Shown here: piece after piece, positions 35,761 through 44,854 of the stretch | How positions within the stretch are numbered: the first letter of the stretch is position 1 | Layout of the letters: each line of letters begins with the position of its first letter | Source: VHCN01 sp964589935 | GTDB taxonomy: Bacteria; Verrucomicrobiota; Verrucomicrobiia; Limisphaerales; VHCN01 | NCBI GenBank assembly: GCA_964589935.1 | Contig: CAZPVD010000002.1 | Location: forward strand, 186,001 to 250,000 | DNA length: 64,000 nt | Direction: 5' to 3' | The notes under the pieces: generated by a model | What the model saw: only the letters and a program-made list of their open reading frames with translations | What the model was told of the DNA's origin: nothing | Database searches by the model: none | Position numbers and translations under genes: made by a program

Positions 35761-37053
35761 TTACTTGATGTGTTCCTGAAGCGAGAAAATCGGGAGGACC
35801 ATCCCGATGAAAATGGTGCCGATGAACGCGGCGATGAAAAACAGCATCAGCGGCTCCAGCAAGGCGACGGCGGTCTTGAGCTGACGGTCGAGGTCGCCCT
35901 CGGTGACGTTGGCGAGGCGGACCAACTCGGAGTCGAGCTTGCCGCTCTCCTCGGCGACGGAGACCATTTCAACCGTCGAGCCGGAGAACAGCTCGCGGCA
36001 GTTGCCGAGGCTCGAGCCCAGTTGCTTGCCTTCCTTCACGCGGTCAATCGAATTGCTCACGGCATCCACAAGGATCTGGTTGCCGATGGAGCGGCGCGCG
36101 ACGTTGAGTCCGTTGATGAGCGGCACACCCGCGCCGAGCAGCGTGCCGAGCATCCGGCAGAAGCGCGACATGGCAAACTGCGCCACGAGCGGCCCAACCA
36201 CCGGCGACCGTAGAATGAAGCCTTCCCACGCGCGCCGACCCACGGGCGAGACAATCCAGTTGCGGACGAGCAAGGCCGTGATGCCGATGCCGAGCGCGAT
36301 GAGCAGCCCATACGAGCGAAGCAATTCACTCGCGCCGATGATGAGCTGAGTGATCGCGGGCAACTTCGCGCCAACTCCGGTGAAAATGGTCTGGAACTTG
36401 GGAATGAAAAACACGAGCAGGAAAACCAGCACCCCGATCGAGAGGCAGAACAGGATGGCCGGATACAGCATCGCGGTCATCACCTTCGCCTTCATCTCCT
36501 TTTCGCGCGCCTGAAAGTCCGCGATCTGCGCGAGCACCACGTCGAGGAATCCGCCGGTCTCGCCGGCCTCGACCATCGCGGTATAGACGCGCGGGAACAC
36601 ATCCGGCGATTTCGCCATCGCGTCCGCGAGCGACATGCCGTCCACGACGAGGTCATGCACTTCCTTCCACTTGGCCCGCGCGGCGGGGCTGGCCGCCTCT
36701 TTCTGCAAGATCACGAGCGCGCGGCTCAACGGCACGCCGGCGGCGAGCAGGCTCGACAGCAGCCGCGTGAAGTTCTCCAGCATCCGCGCGGATATTTTGT
36801 TGCCGCCGAACGAGACTTTCACGTTCAGCGGCGAGTCGGACGCGGAAGATTTCGCGTCCCTCGGCGTTTCCTTCGCGGAATTGTTTGCGGCGGGCTTGTG
36901 CGCGCCGTTGGCGCCGTTGCGCTCGGCAAGCTTGATGGGCCGCAGGCCGCGGGTCTCCATTTGCTTGAACGCGTCGGACCGGCCGCCGGCCTCGATCTCG
37001 CCCTCGGCGATCTTGCCGTCGCTTTGCAGCGCTCTGTAGGAAAAGACAGGCAT
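35761..37053 (-). CDS. gspF: GspF inner-membrane platform protein
   Basis: The 430-residue product has the GspF/PilC layout: an N-terminal domain (PVFSYRALQSDGKIAEGEIEA), an Ala/Lys/Asp-rich linker of about 40 residues, and two four-helix GspF domains each followed by membrane segments (around 195-225, 245-265 and 400-425). The signature FPRVYTAMVEAGETGGFLD is present. It starts seven bases after gspE and anchors the ATPase to the pseudopilus assembly site. Confidence 0.93.
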   Translation of the reverse strand: MPVFSYRALQSDGKIAEGEIEAGGRSDAFKQMETRGLRPIKLAERNGANGAHKPAANNSAKETPRDAKSSASDSPLNVKVSFGGNKISARMLENFTRLLSSLLAAGVPLSRALVILQKEAASPAARAKWKEVHDLVVDGMSLADAMAKSPDVFPRVYTAMVEAGETGGFLDVVLAQIADFQAREKEMKAKVMTAMLYPAILFCLSIGVLVFLLVFFIPKFQTIFTGVGAKLPAITQLIIGASELLRSYGLLIALGIGITALLVRNWIVSPVGRRAWEGFILRSPVVGPLVAQFAMSRFCRMLGTLLGAGVPLINGLNVARRSIGNQILVDAVSNSIDRVKEGKQLGSSLGNCRELFSGSTVEMVSVAEESGKLDSELVRLANVTEGDLDRQLKTAVALLEPLMLFFIAAFIGTIFIGMVLPIFSLQEHIK

Positions 37054-37059
37054 GGCAGG

Positions 37060-38820
37060 TCAGGCGCGGCCCACCGCGATCTCGGCCGGCGAAACCGCGG
37101 CTTCTGCGCCGTCGTTTTTTTCGTCCACTAGCGTGCGCGAAACTTCCTTGGCGGTGGTGACGCTCAAAACTTCCTCGACGGTGGTGACGCCCATGCGCAC
37201 GAGACGCCAGCCATCCTCGGCGAGCGTCGTCATGCCGTCGCGGCGCGCGGCGTCGCGGAGGGGGTCGGTCGAGGTGTTCTGCAAAATCATCTGGCGAATT
37301 TCCGTGGTGCTGTCCATCCATTCGAAGATGGCGTGGCGACCGTGGAAGCCTGTGTTGCGGCACTCGCGGCAGCCGACGGATTTGTAAATCACAGTGCCGG
37401 CGGGAATGCCGAGCTTGATCTTGAACGCGGCCGCCGTCGGCGAGTGGTCCACCTGTTTGCAATGCTTGCAGAGCACGCGGACGAGGCGTTGCGCGAGCAC
37501 GGCTTCGAGCGATGACGCGACGAGATACGGCTCGACGCCCATGTCCACGAGGCGCGTGAGCGCGCCGGGCGCGTCGTTCGTGTGCAGCGTGGAAAAAACC
37601 AAGTGGCCGGTAAGCGACGCCTGCACGGCGATCTGCGCCGTTTCCTGGTCGCGGATTTCACCGATCAGCACGACGTCCGGGTCGTGACGCAAAATCGAGC
37701 GCAAGCCGCGCGCGAAGGTGAGGCCGGATTTTTCGTTCACCTGAATCTGGTTCACGCCCTTGAGCTGATACTCGACCGGGTCTTCGATGGTGATGATCTT
37801 GCGGATGTGGTCGTTGATCTCGTTCAGCGCGGTGTAGAGCGTCGAGGTCTTGCCGCTGCCGGTCGGGCCGGTGACGAGGATGATGCCGTGCGGGAGCTGG
37901 ATGACGCGGCGGAAGCAGTCCAGCTCGCGGCGATCCATGCCGAGGTCTTTCATGCCGCGCAGCTTGGAATTCTGGCGGAGGAGGCGCATCACGACCGCCT
38001 CGCCGTGCAGCATCGGGATGATGGAGACGCGGATGTCCACCTCGGCGTCGTCAATGCGCACCTTGATGCGGCCGTCCTGCGGAAGACGTTTCTCGGCGAT
38101 GTTTAAATGGCTGAGAATTTTGACGCGCGAAACGATCGCGGGCTGGAAGCGCTTCAACTGCGGTGGCACGGGCACTTCCTGCAAATCGCCGTCAATGCGG
38201 TAGCGGATGCGGAACTCATCCTCAAAAGGCTCAAGATGAATGTCCGACGCGCGCAGCTCGATGGCGTCCTTGAGGAACTGGTTGACGAAGCGGATGATCG
38301 AGGCGTCCTCGGCCGCGCTGTCGAGATCGGCATCCTCGTCCGCGTTCTCGTCCACGACTTGAATGCCGCCTTCCTCGGCGAGCGTGCCGATCGTGTCCGC
38401 GCCGACGCCGAGATGTTTTTTCATCTCGCGCTGGATGGCTTCGGTGGGCGAGAGGACGGGCTTGAGCGAGAGGCCGGTCATGGCCTTGAGCGCGTCGAGG
38501 CCCTGCGTGGCGAAGAGCCGGCTCGTGGCAACCTCGACGGAACCGTTCGTGCGCTTGAGCGGGAGCAACTGCTCCTTGAGCAAAATGCGCGCGGGGAAGA
38601 GCGACAGCAACTGCTTGTCCGGCTCGACGGAATCGAGCGAGCTGTAGGTCACGTCGTATTCCCCGGCGAGCCAGCGCAGGACGCTTTCCTCGTCCGCCGC
38701 GCGGCCGTTGGCGCCACGTTTGGCGAAAACTTCCGCGTCTGAAACGGAGAGTTGCCGGGCGGCGATCATCCGCTCCAGCAACTCCCGTAACACTGTGTCG
38801 TTGGTCTCGATCTGGCTCAT
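37060..38820 (-). CDS. gspE: GspE/PilB type II secretion ATPase
   Basis: The 586-residue ATPase has an N-terminal MshEN-like region, then the T2SSE core with Walker A GPTGSGKTSTLY, the Asp box IITIEDPVEYQL, Walker B VVLIGEIRDQETA and the His box GHLVFSTLHTNDA. A four-cysteine zinc element is present (CKHC near residue 455 and CREC about 33 residues later). It powers pseudopilus extension from the cytoplasm. It is the first recognised gsp gene of the operon; a small exported-protein gene precedes it by 21 bases. Confidence 0.95.
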   Translation of the reverse strand: MSQIETNDTVLRELLERMIAARQLSVSDAEVFAKRGANGRAADEESVLRWLAGEYDVTYSSLDSVEPDKQLLSLFPARILLKEQLLPLKRTNGSVEVATSRLFATQGLDALKAMTGLSLKPVLSPTEAIQREMKKHLGVGADTIGTLAEEGGIQVVDENADEDADLDSAAEDASIIRFVNQFLKDAIELRASDIHLEPFEDEFRIRYRIDGDLQEVPVPPQLKRFQPAIVSRVKILSHLNIAEKRLPQDGRIKVRIDDAEVDIRVSIIPMLHGEAVVMRLLRQNSKLRGMKDLGMDRRELDCFRRVIQLPHGIILVTGPTGSGKTSTLYTALNEINDHIRKIITIEDPVEYQLKGVNQIQVNEKSGLTFARGLRSILRHDPDVVLIGEIRDQETAQIAVQASLTGHLVFSTLHTNDAPGALTRLVDMGVEPYLVASSLEAVLAQRLVRVLCKHCKQVDHSPTAAAFKIKLGIPAGTVIYKSVGCRECRNTGFHGRHAIFEWMDSTTEIRQMILQNTSTDPLRDAARRDGMTTLAEDGWRLVRMGVTTVEEVLSVTTAKEVSRTLVDEKNDGAEAAVSPAEIAVGRA

Positions 38821-38841
38821 TTCGATTTTGGCCGGCAGGAA

Positions 38842-39366
38842 CTATTTGAGCAGACCAAAGAGGACTGCCTGCGCTTCTTGGCGGACGGTGAGCACCGCAC
38901 GAAGATCATCCTGAGCCTTATCAAGCTTGGCCTCGGCGGATTTGCGCGACTCACGGACGCGGGCGAGCTTGGCCTTGATTTCATCGTTCGGCGCCTTGAC
39001 CTCGATGGCCTTCTGGAGTGCTTCGACATCAGGGTTCGGTGTGCCGCCAAAACCGCCGCGGGTGCGGCTGCCGCCGGTATCGCCACCGCCTGCGGTGTCA
39101 CCGCTGGGACGCGGTCCGCGGAAGCCAAAGCCGCCGCCGAAGCCGCCTGTTTCGCGGCGAATATCCATCACGGTGGAAATGCGCGCAGAAATGAGCTTCC
39201 ACTCGTCGTCGTTCTTCACGTCGAACTGTTCACGGATGCGTTCGAGCATCTGGGCGCGCATCTGGGCGGGGTCGAAGTTGCCGCGGTTCTGCGCATTGGC
39301 TTGGGGAGTGCCGGCCGACAACGCGACGAGCGCTCCGGCGAACACGATGGACTTGGCGATGTTCAT
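38842..39366 (-). CDS. Small exported protein of unknown function at the head of the secretion operon
   Basis: The 174-residue product begins at the ATG at 39366 with a signal peptide (MNIAKSIVFAGALVALSAG, cleaving near ANA-QN). The mature part has a helix with RAQMLERIREQFDVKNDDEW, a Gly/Thr-rich loop (about 78-105) and a long charged helix (VEALQKAIEVKAPNDEIKAKLARVRESRKSA is broken here only by composition), ending with an RQEAQAVLFGLLK tail. It resembles periplasmic Spy-like helical proteins in composition but I cannot assign a family. It probably opens the gsp operon. Confidence 0.7.
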   Translation of the reverse strand: MNIAKSIVFAGALVALSAGTPQANAQNRGNFDPAQMRAQMLERIREQFDVKNDDEWKLISARISTVMDIRRETGGFGGGFGFRGPRPSGDTAGGGDTGGSRTRGGFGGTPNPDVEALQKAIEVKAPNDEIKAKLARVRESRKSAEAKLDKAQDDLRAVLTVRQEAQAVLFGLLK

Positions 39367-39614
39367 GGCTGATGTGGGTTTTTGGGTGTTTGTTTTGTTG
39401 GTCGCAAACCCCGGCGCGATTTGCCACGCATGGGTTCTGGTTCTTCCGCAACTCGCGTGCCAACACGGATGAAGCCTAATTACCGGCAATTACGAATATC
39501 GTTGTGCAATCCATGCACGGCCGGCGAAACCGGCGCGCAATTCCTGCGCATCCCGATTGAGCACTTGCGCAAGCGGCTGAAGAAGGCAAAGTAGCCGCCA
39601 ACTCACATTTGCTC

Positions 39615-41102
39615 ATGGTGAACACCGCTCTTCGCCTCCTCGCGCTCGCTGTTCTTGCGATCGTGGCTTTCACCGCTTCTTCCGCAGGAGCTGAACGTCC
39701 GAACGTAATCTTTATCCTGATTGACGACCTCGGCTGGACCGACCTCGGCTGTTTCGGCAGCGATTTATTTGAGACGCCGCACATTGACCAACTGGCGCGC
39801 GACGGGATGAAGTTCACCCAAGCCTATTCCGCCTGCACGGTCTGCTCGCCGACGCGCGCAAGCCTCCTCACCGGCAAATATCCGGCGCGGCTGCACGTGA
39901 CGGACTGGATCCCCGGCCTGCTGCCCACGAACCCGAAACTGCTCCCGCCCGACTGGACCAAATTCCTCGCGCTCGATGAAACGACGGTCGCGAATGTGTT
40001 TCATTCCGCGGGCTACGCAACCGCGAGCATCGGCAAATGGCATCTCGGCGGCGAGGCGTATTATCCCGAACGGCACGGCTTCGACCTCAACGTCGCTGGC
40101 ACCGAGGCGCCGTCGCCACGCAGCTACTTTGCGCCTTACAAAATCGCAACGCTGCCCGAAGGGCCAGCCGGCGAATATCTCACCGACCGTCTCGGCGACG
40201 AAGCGCTGAAGTTCATCGAGCAGTCGAAGGACAAACCGTTCTTCCTCTATCTCCCGCACTACGGCGTGCACCTGCCGATTCAGGGCAAGACGGATCTCGC
40301 GCAGAAATATCGCGCGAAGCTGCGGCCCGGACTTACGCACACGAACGCGGCCTACGCGGCGATGATCGAGAGCGTGGACGACACCGTCGGCCGCGTCCGC
40401 AAAAAACTCGACGAACTGAAGCTCGCCGATCGCACGATCATTTTCTTTAACTCCGACAACGGTGGCCACATTCCGACGACCTCGAACAAGCCGCTGCGTT
40501 TCGGCAAGGCGTCCGCCTACGAAGGCGGCGTGCGCGTGCCGCTGATCGTTCACTGGCCCGGCGTCACCAAGCCCGGCAGCGTCTGCGACACGCCCGTGAT
40601 CACTCCTGATTTTTACCCGACAATGCTCGAAATGGCCGGATTGAAGGATGCGCCGGGACATCGCCCCGACGGCACGAGCCTCGTTCCGCTGCTCCGTCAA
40701 AGCGGCGGCGTGAAGCGCGACGCGATTTTCTGGCATTACCCGCATTATCAGCACTATCAGCAGGGCGGCACCACGCCTTACAGCGCGGTCCGCGCAGGCG
40801 ACTGGAAGCTCGTTGAGTTCCACGACGACATGCGCGTGGAGCTATACAACCTGCGCGACGACATCGGCGAGCAGCACAATCTGGCGGCCACAATGCCGGC
40901 GAAGGCCAGCGAACTCCGCGACCGTCTTCACGCGTGGCGCAAGGAAGTCGGCGCGCAAATGCCCAGCCGCAATCACGCTTACGATCCGTCGAAGCCCGAG
41001 CACGAGCCTGCGGCGAAGGGCAAGAAGAAGACCGCAAACGCGCGGCTGCCGATGGAGCGCGAAACGGAATCCGGGATTTCCGCCGAAGCCGGCTTCGAAT
41101 GA
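39615..41102 (+). CDS. Sulfatase (type I, formylglycine-dependent), secreted
   Basis: The 495-residue protein has a signal peptide (LLALAVLAIVAFTASSAGA) and the alkaline-phosphatase-like sulfatase fold. The N-terminal metal ligands are in ILIDDLGW (Asp37/38); Cys77 in CSPTR (77-81) is followed by LLTGKYP, the C-x-P-x-R signature whose cysteine is oxidised to formylglycine. SDNGGH and KPLRFGK segments follow. It hydrolyses sulfate esters, probably on polysaccharides, outside the cytoplasm. I use ATG at 39615; a TTG two codons upstream is possible. A formylglycine-generating enzyme is not seen in the window. Confidence 0.93.
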   Translation: MVNTALRLLALAVLAIVAFTASSAGAERPNVIFILIDDLGWTDLGCFGSDLFETPHIDQLARDGMKFTQAYSACTVCSPTRASLLTGKYPARLHVTDWIPGLLPTNPKLLPPDWTKFLALDETTVANVFHSAGYATASIGKWHLGGEAYYPERHGFDLNVAGTEAPSPRSYFAPYKIATLPEGPAGEYLTDRLGDEALKFIEQSKDKPFFLYLPHYGVHLPIQGKTDLAQKYRAKLRPGLTHTNAAYAAMIESVDDTVGRVRKKLDELKLADRTIIFFNSDNGGHIPTTSNKPLRFGKASAYEGGVRVPLIVHWPGVTKPGSVCDTPVITPDFYPTMLEMAGLKDAPGHRPDGTSLVPLLRQSGGVKRDAIFWHYPHYQHYQQGGTTPYSAVRAGDWKLVEFHDDMRVELYNLRDDIGEQHNLAATMPAKASELRDRLHAWRKEVGAQMPSRNHAYDPSKPEHEPAAKGKKKTANARLPMERETESGISAEAGFE

Positions 41103-41134
41103 TTGGCGCGGCGGCTTGCGGCATTCCGCGCCCC

Positions 41135-41887
41135 TTACTTCAGTCCTGAGCAGACGGGGCAATCCTTCCGGCGCGCGGTCTTGAGCCGGCGGAAATTCAT
41201 CGTCGCCAAATCCATCGTCAGCAGCACGCCGGTGAGCGGTTCGCCGAGGCCGGTGATGAGCTTGATGACCTCGACCGCGCCGAGGCAACCAGCGGTGCCG
41301 CTCACCGCGCCGATGACGGGGAACTCGCGCTTCCAGTGCGGCGGCTTCTCCGGCACGAAACACTCGAGACACGGCGTCTTGCCCGGAATGATCGTCGTCA
41401 CCTGGGCCTCCATCGCATACATCGCGCACTCGACCATCGGTTTGCGCGCGGCGACGGCGGCGCGGTTCAGCGCGAATCGCTCCTCGAACAGCGGCGCTGC
41501 GTCCACCACGATGTCTGCCTGCGCTACGAGCTTCGCGGCGTTCGTGTCGGAAACATTTTCACCGACGGCGACGATGTCGAGTCGCGGGTTCAGCTCGCGC
41601 AATTTGCGGACAACGGAATCAATGCGCGGCTGGCCGAGCTGGCCGTAGGATTGCAGGAGCTGCCGGTTCAAATCACTCGCGCGAACCACGCCGCCCATCG
41701 CCAGCACGAGCCGGCCCACGCCCGCGGCAGCGAGATAATGCGCCACCGCGCCGCCAAGCCCGCCCACACGCGAGATGAGGACCGAGGCGGCCTTGAGTTT
41801 GCGCTGCGCCTTTTCGCCAAAGCCCGGCACCCACATCTGCCACTCGTAGATGGCGCGCTCTTCGTCTGTGAGCTTCGGCAACTTCAT
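41135..41887 (-). CDS. MoeB/ThiF/HesA-type adenylyltransferase
   Basis: This 250-residue E1-like enzyme has the nucleotide-binding segment SRVGGLGGAVAHYLA (39-53), the DLNRQLL motif, and zinc-binding pairs CLEC and CPVC near the C-terminus. Family members adenylate the C-terminal glycine of MoaD- or ThiS-like proteins, for molybdopterin or thiamin synthesis. The usual DxTDNF-x-x-R segment is altered to VVDAAPLFEERF. Position at the end of a ModABC operon (ATGA overlap with the ModC gene) favours a molybdenum-cofactor role; no MoaD/ThiS gene is present in the window. Confidence 0.85.
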   Translation of the reverse strand: MKLPKLTDEERAIYEWQMWVPGFGEKAQRKLKAASVLISRVGGLGGAVAHYLAAAGVGRLVLAMGGVVRASDLNRQLLQSYGQLGQPRIDSVVRKLRELNPRLDIVAVGENVSDTNAAKLVAQADIVVDAAPLFEERFALNRAAVAARKPMVECAMYAMEAQVTTIIPGKTPCLECFVPEKPPHWKREFPVIGAVSGTAGCLGAVEVIKLITGLGEPLTGVLLTMDLATMNFRRLKTARRKDCPVCSGLK

Positions 41888-42543
41888 GGCGACTGGGGCA
41901 ACAACGGCGCTTCCTGCACGCGTCCGTCGTCGAGCCGGAAGAGCACATCGGCGAGCTTCGCCGCCTCGTCGCGGCTGTGTGTGACGTGCAGCGCGCTGAC
42001 GCCCAGCTCGCGCTGGATTTTCTTGAGCAACCCGGCCAAGTCGTCGCGCAATTCCTCGTCGAGCGCGGAGAGCGGCTCGTCGAGGAGCAGCACGCCGGGC
42101 TTCGCCGCGAGCGCGCGCCCGAGTGCGACGCGCTGGCGTTCGCCGCCGGAAAGACCTTGCGGCAAACGGTCGAGCAAATGCGCCACGCCGAGGTGCGCGG
42201 CGAGTTCATTCACGCGCTGCTGGATTTCGTCCGATGAACGATGCCGCAGCCGGAGCGCGAAGCCGATGTTCTCGCGCACCGTCATCGTCGGAAACAGCGC
42301 GCCGTCTTGCGGCACGTAGCCGATGCCGCGCCCGCCGGGTGTCTCGTGAGTCACGTCGCGTCCGCCGATGAACACGCGGCCAGCCTTTGCGCGCCGCAGG
42401 CCGCAGAGGATTTCGAGCAGCGTCGTCTTGCCGCAGCCGGTCTGGCCCATGAGCACGGCGTAACTTTTCGCCGGAACGGCGAAGGAAACGCCCTCCAGCC
42501 GGAACGCGCCCGCGTGCCACGAAATGTTCTCGAAGCGGATCAC
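41884..42543 (-). CDS. ModC-like ABC transporter ATPase
   Basis: The 219-residue protein has Walker A GQTGCGKTT, Q-loop YVPQDGALF, the ABC signature LSGGERQRVALGRAL, Walker B LLLDEPLSALD and the H-loop THSRDEA. It is shorter than classical ModC, lacking the C-terminal molybdate-binding (TOBE) domain. I use a GTG start at 42543 that overlaps the ModB stop (GTGA). It would energise the permease encoded just upstream. Molybdate/tungstate specificity is inferred from the partner genes. Confidence 0.88.
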   Translation of the reverse strand: MIRFENISWHAGAFRLEGVSFAVPAKSYAVLMGQTGCGKTTLLEILCGLRRAKAGRVFIGGRDVTHETPGGRGIGYVPQDGALFPTMTVRENIGFALRLRHRSSDEIQQRVNELAAHLGVAHLLDRLPQGLSGGERQRVALGRALAAKPGVLLLDEPLSALDEELRDDLAGLLKKIQRELGVSALHVTHSRDEAAKLADVLFRLDDGRVQEAPLLPQSP

Positions 42544-43328
42544 AGCCGTTCCCCCGCAAGTCGCACGCCGACGAGCACGACCATCGCGAGCACGACCATC
42601 ACGATGCTCACGGCCACGGCGGCTTCGAGCCGGCCCACGCTCAGTTCGATGAACACACTCGTGGGCAACACTTCCGTTTTCATTCGCGTTGCGCCGGCGA
42701 AGACGAGGATGGGGCCGAACTCGCCGAGGCTTCGCGCCCACGCGATGCTGAACGCGGCGAACATGCCGCGTTTCGCGGAGGGCAGCGTCACCAGCCACAC
42801 CGCGCGACCGCGCGAGCAGCCGAGCGTCATCGCGACATCCTCGGGCCGCGCCGAAAGGTGATCAAACACGCCGCGCATCGTGCGCACCGCGAACGCCGCG
42901 CCGATGACGAATTGCGCGAGCACAACGCCCGCGACGGTGTAGGTGAACGGCACGATGCGCTCGATGAGTTTGCCGGCTGTAGTTTGAAAAAAAATGAGCA
43001 GGCACAGGCCGACGACCATTGGCGGCAGGACGATGGGAATGTCCAGCGCGGCATCGAGCACCGACTTGCCCGCGAACCGCCCGCGCGAAAGCAAATAGCC
43101 CACGGGCACCGCAAGCAGCAGCGCCAGCAGCGCGGAAACCGTGCAAGTCACGAGGCTCAGGCCGATGGAGTAGCGGATTTCGCGCGTGCCGAGTGATTCC
43201 CAAAGCTGCGCGGGAGTTGTGTAAGTCGCGGTCGCGCCGAGCAGCGCCAGAAGAAACAGCAGATAGAAACCGGTGACGACGGCGAGCGAAAACCAGAACG
43301 GCGAGACGCGCGTGGAGCCTGAATTCAT
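42540..43328 (-). CDS. ModB-like ABC transporter permease
   Basis: The 262-residue membrane protein has about six transmembrane segments and the EAA cytoplasmic loop (ARPEDVAMTLGCSRGRAVW) typical of ModB/CysTW permeases, with ALDIPIVLPPMVVGLCLL upstream and ARSLGEFGPILVFAGATR downstream. The ATG at 43328 overlaps the stop of the tandem ModA gene. It forms the inner-membrane channel with the short ModC. Confidence 0.88.
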   Translation of the reverse strand: MNSGSTRVSPFWFSLAVVTGFYLLFLLALLGATATYTTPAQLWESLGTREIRYSIGLSLVTCTVSALLALLLAVPVGYLLSRGRFAGKSVLDAALDIPIVLPPMVVGLCLLIFFQTTAGKLIERIVPFTYTVAGVVLAQFVIGAAFAVRTMRGVFDHLSARPEDVAMTLGCSRGRAVWLVTLPSAKRGMFAAFSIAWARSLGEFGPILVFAGATRMKTEVLPTSVFIELSVGRLEAAVAVSIVMVVLAMVVLVGVRLAGERL

Positions 43329-44854
43329 TTCTGCTTCAGCCAGTCGGGCACCACGATGTCCTTGCTCTTCAACGCCGCCTCGTCGCCGCGCCAGACGAAG
43401 CCCGCCTGCTCGAAGTCGCCGCGGTTCGCCCGCAAAAGATCCAGCAGCCGCGCCGCGAGCTGGCGGTTCGGTGAACTCGTGCGAACCGAGAACGGCTGCA
43501 CCGCCTTCGCTCCCGCGTGCTGGATCGGGAAGAACTCGATGTCCTTCGCGGCGGGCGCGGCGTTGACGCGATAAACGATGGCCGCTTCGAGCGCGCCCGC
43601 GCGCATCTGAGTCACAAGCATGTCCGCGGTGGGCGTCTCGACGACGACGTTCTTGCGGATCGCGTCGTTCAGCCCGACCTGCTTGAGCATGCCGCGCGTC
43701 ATGAAGCCGAGCGTGGACTGCTCGGCGTTGCACAGGCCGACCTTGAGGCCGGGCTGCGCGAGGTCGGCAAGCGTCTTCACGTTTCGCGGATTGCCTTTTT
43801 TCACCGCGATGCCGATGTCCGTCTCGGTGAGGATGACCGCCTCGGGAAAGTTCTCCGCGACGGGAGGCACGAAGCACAAATCGCACGCATAATAGGCGTC
43901 GGGAAATTTCGGATTACTCGCGTCGCCCATCGTCTTCATCGCGGCGCAAAGGATGCCGCAGCCGTTAAAGACCGTCGTCAGCGTGACGCCCTCGCGGTCG
44001 GCAAACTGCTTCAGCAATTTTTCCACGGCGGGCCGGTTCACACCGCCTGCGTAAAGAATCAACTCAGGCTTCGCGGCCCACGCGTCGCCGCCGGCGGGTG
44101 TGAAGCCGTTCGCCTTGAAAATCGCGCCGCCCTTTTCCGGCGCGGCAAGGTAGCGCGCGAACTTCAGCGCCGCCGCCGGCTGCTGGCAAAAGGTCAGCAC
44201 CGCGATGCTCGCGCTCTCCACGCGCGACGACAGCTCCGGCACGGTGATCGCCTCCAGCCCCTTGAACTGCGGCACTGTAGAATCCCACACGATGGCGGCA
44301 TCCACCGCACCGAGCGAAAGGTCGGAGGCGATCTCCGTGACGGTGGGCTTCATCACCGCGACGTGCGCGGCGAGCTGCGGCCAGAGGTTCGTGAGTGCGG
44401 CCTTCGTCACGCGGCCAATGCTCGCGGCTTCGGGATTCGCGACCGCCACTTTCACGTCGTCACGCAGCAAGTCGGCGACGGCATGAACGTTCTTCGGATT
44501 GCCCGCGCGCACCGCGATGACCGGCCGCTGCCGTGCGAGCGGAATGACCTCACGCACGACGCCGAACTTCTTTGCGTCACCCATCGAGCCGTCGTCCGCC
44601 GCGATGTAAAGGTCACCGCGCTGCGCCGCGCGGAGCTGGCTGATGAGCGTGCCCGAACCGCCGAACTGAATCTGCGTCTCCGTCCCGAACTCGCGACGGA
44701 ATTCCGCTGCGGCGGCCTCGACGGGTTTCTTGAGGTTCGCGGCGCAGTAAATCGTGAGAATGGTGACGCCGGCCTGCGAAGACTTGTTGCACGCGGTGAA
44801 AAGCGCGCTGATCAGCAGCGCGGGCACGATGAGGATGGCGGCGATTTTTTTCAC
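43325..44854 (-). CDS. Tandem ModA-like substrate-binding lipoprotein
   Basis: This 509-residue lipoprotein starts at a GTG (44854, overlapping the previous stop) with a lipobox (ISALFTAC, lipidated Cys22). Two ModA-like domains follow: domain 1 about 30-250 (YCAANLKKPVEAAAAEFRRE, FGGSGTLISQLRAAQRGDLY, ADDGSM) and domain 2 about 264-500 (ILYAGGVNRPAVEKLLKQF, NGCGILCAAMK, LCNAEQSTLGFMTRGML). Domain 2 has an unusual cysteine set at 299, 303, 324 and 327, where ModA proteins normally have none. A single permease/ATPase set follows, so two binding domains serve one transporter. Metal-oxyanion binding is inferred from the fold. Confidence 0.85.
   Translation of the reverse strand: MKKIAAILIVPALLISALFTACNKSSQAGVTILTIYCAANLKKPVEAAAAEFRREFGTETQIQFGGSGTLISQLRAAQRGDLYIAADDGSMGDAKKFGVVREVIPLARQRPVIAVRAGNPKNVHAVADLLRDDVKVAVANPEAASIGRVTKAALTNLWPQLAAHVAVMKPTVTEIASDLSLGAVDAAIVWDSTVPQFKGLEAITVPELSSRVESASIAVLTFCQQPAAALKFARYLAAPEKGGAIFKANGFTPAGGDAWAAKPELILYAGGVNRPAVEKLLKQFADREGVTLTTVFNGCGILCAAMKTMGDASNPKFPDAYYACDLCFVPPVAENFPEAVILTETDIGIAVKKGNPRNVKTLADLAQPGLKVGLCNAEQSTLGFMTRGMLKQVGLNDAIRKNVVVETPTADMLVTQMRAGALEAAIVYRVNAAPAAKDIEFFPIQHAGAKAVQPFSVRTSSPNRQLAARLLDLLRANRGDFEQAGFVWRGDEAALKSKDIVVPDWLKQK

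Noticed and set aside
41105..41132. Inverted repeat GGCGCGG/CCGCGCC between the sulfatase and MoeB-like genes as a terminator
   Set aside because: Seven pairs with a fourteen-base loop and no T run; such repeats are common by chance at this GC content.
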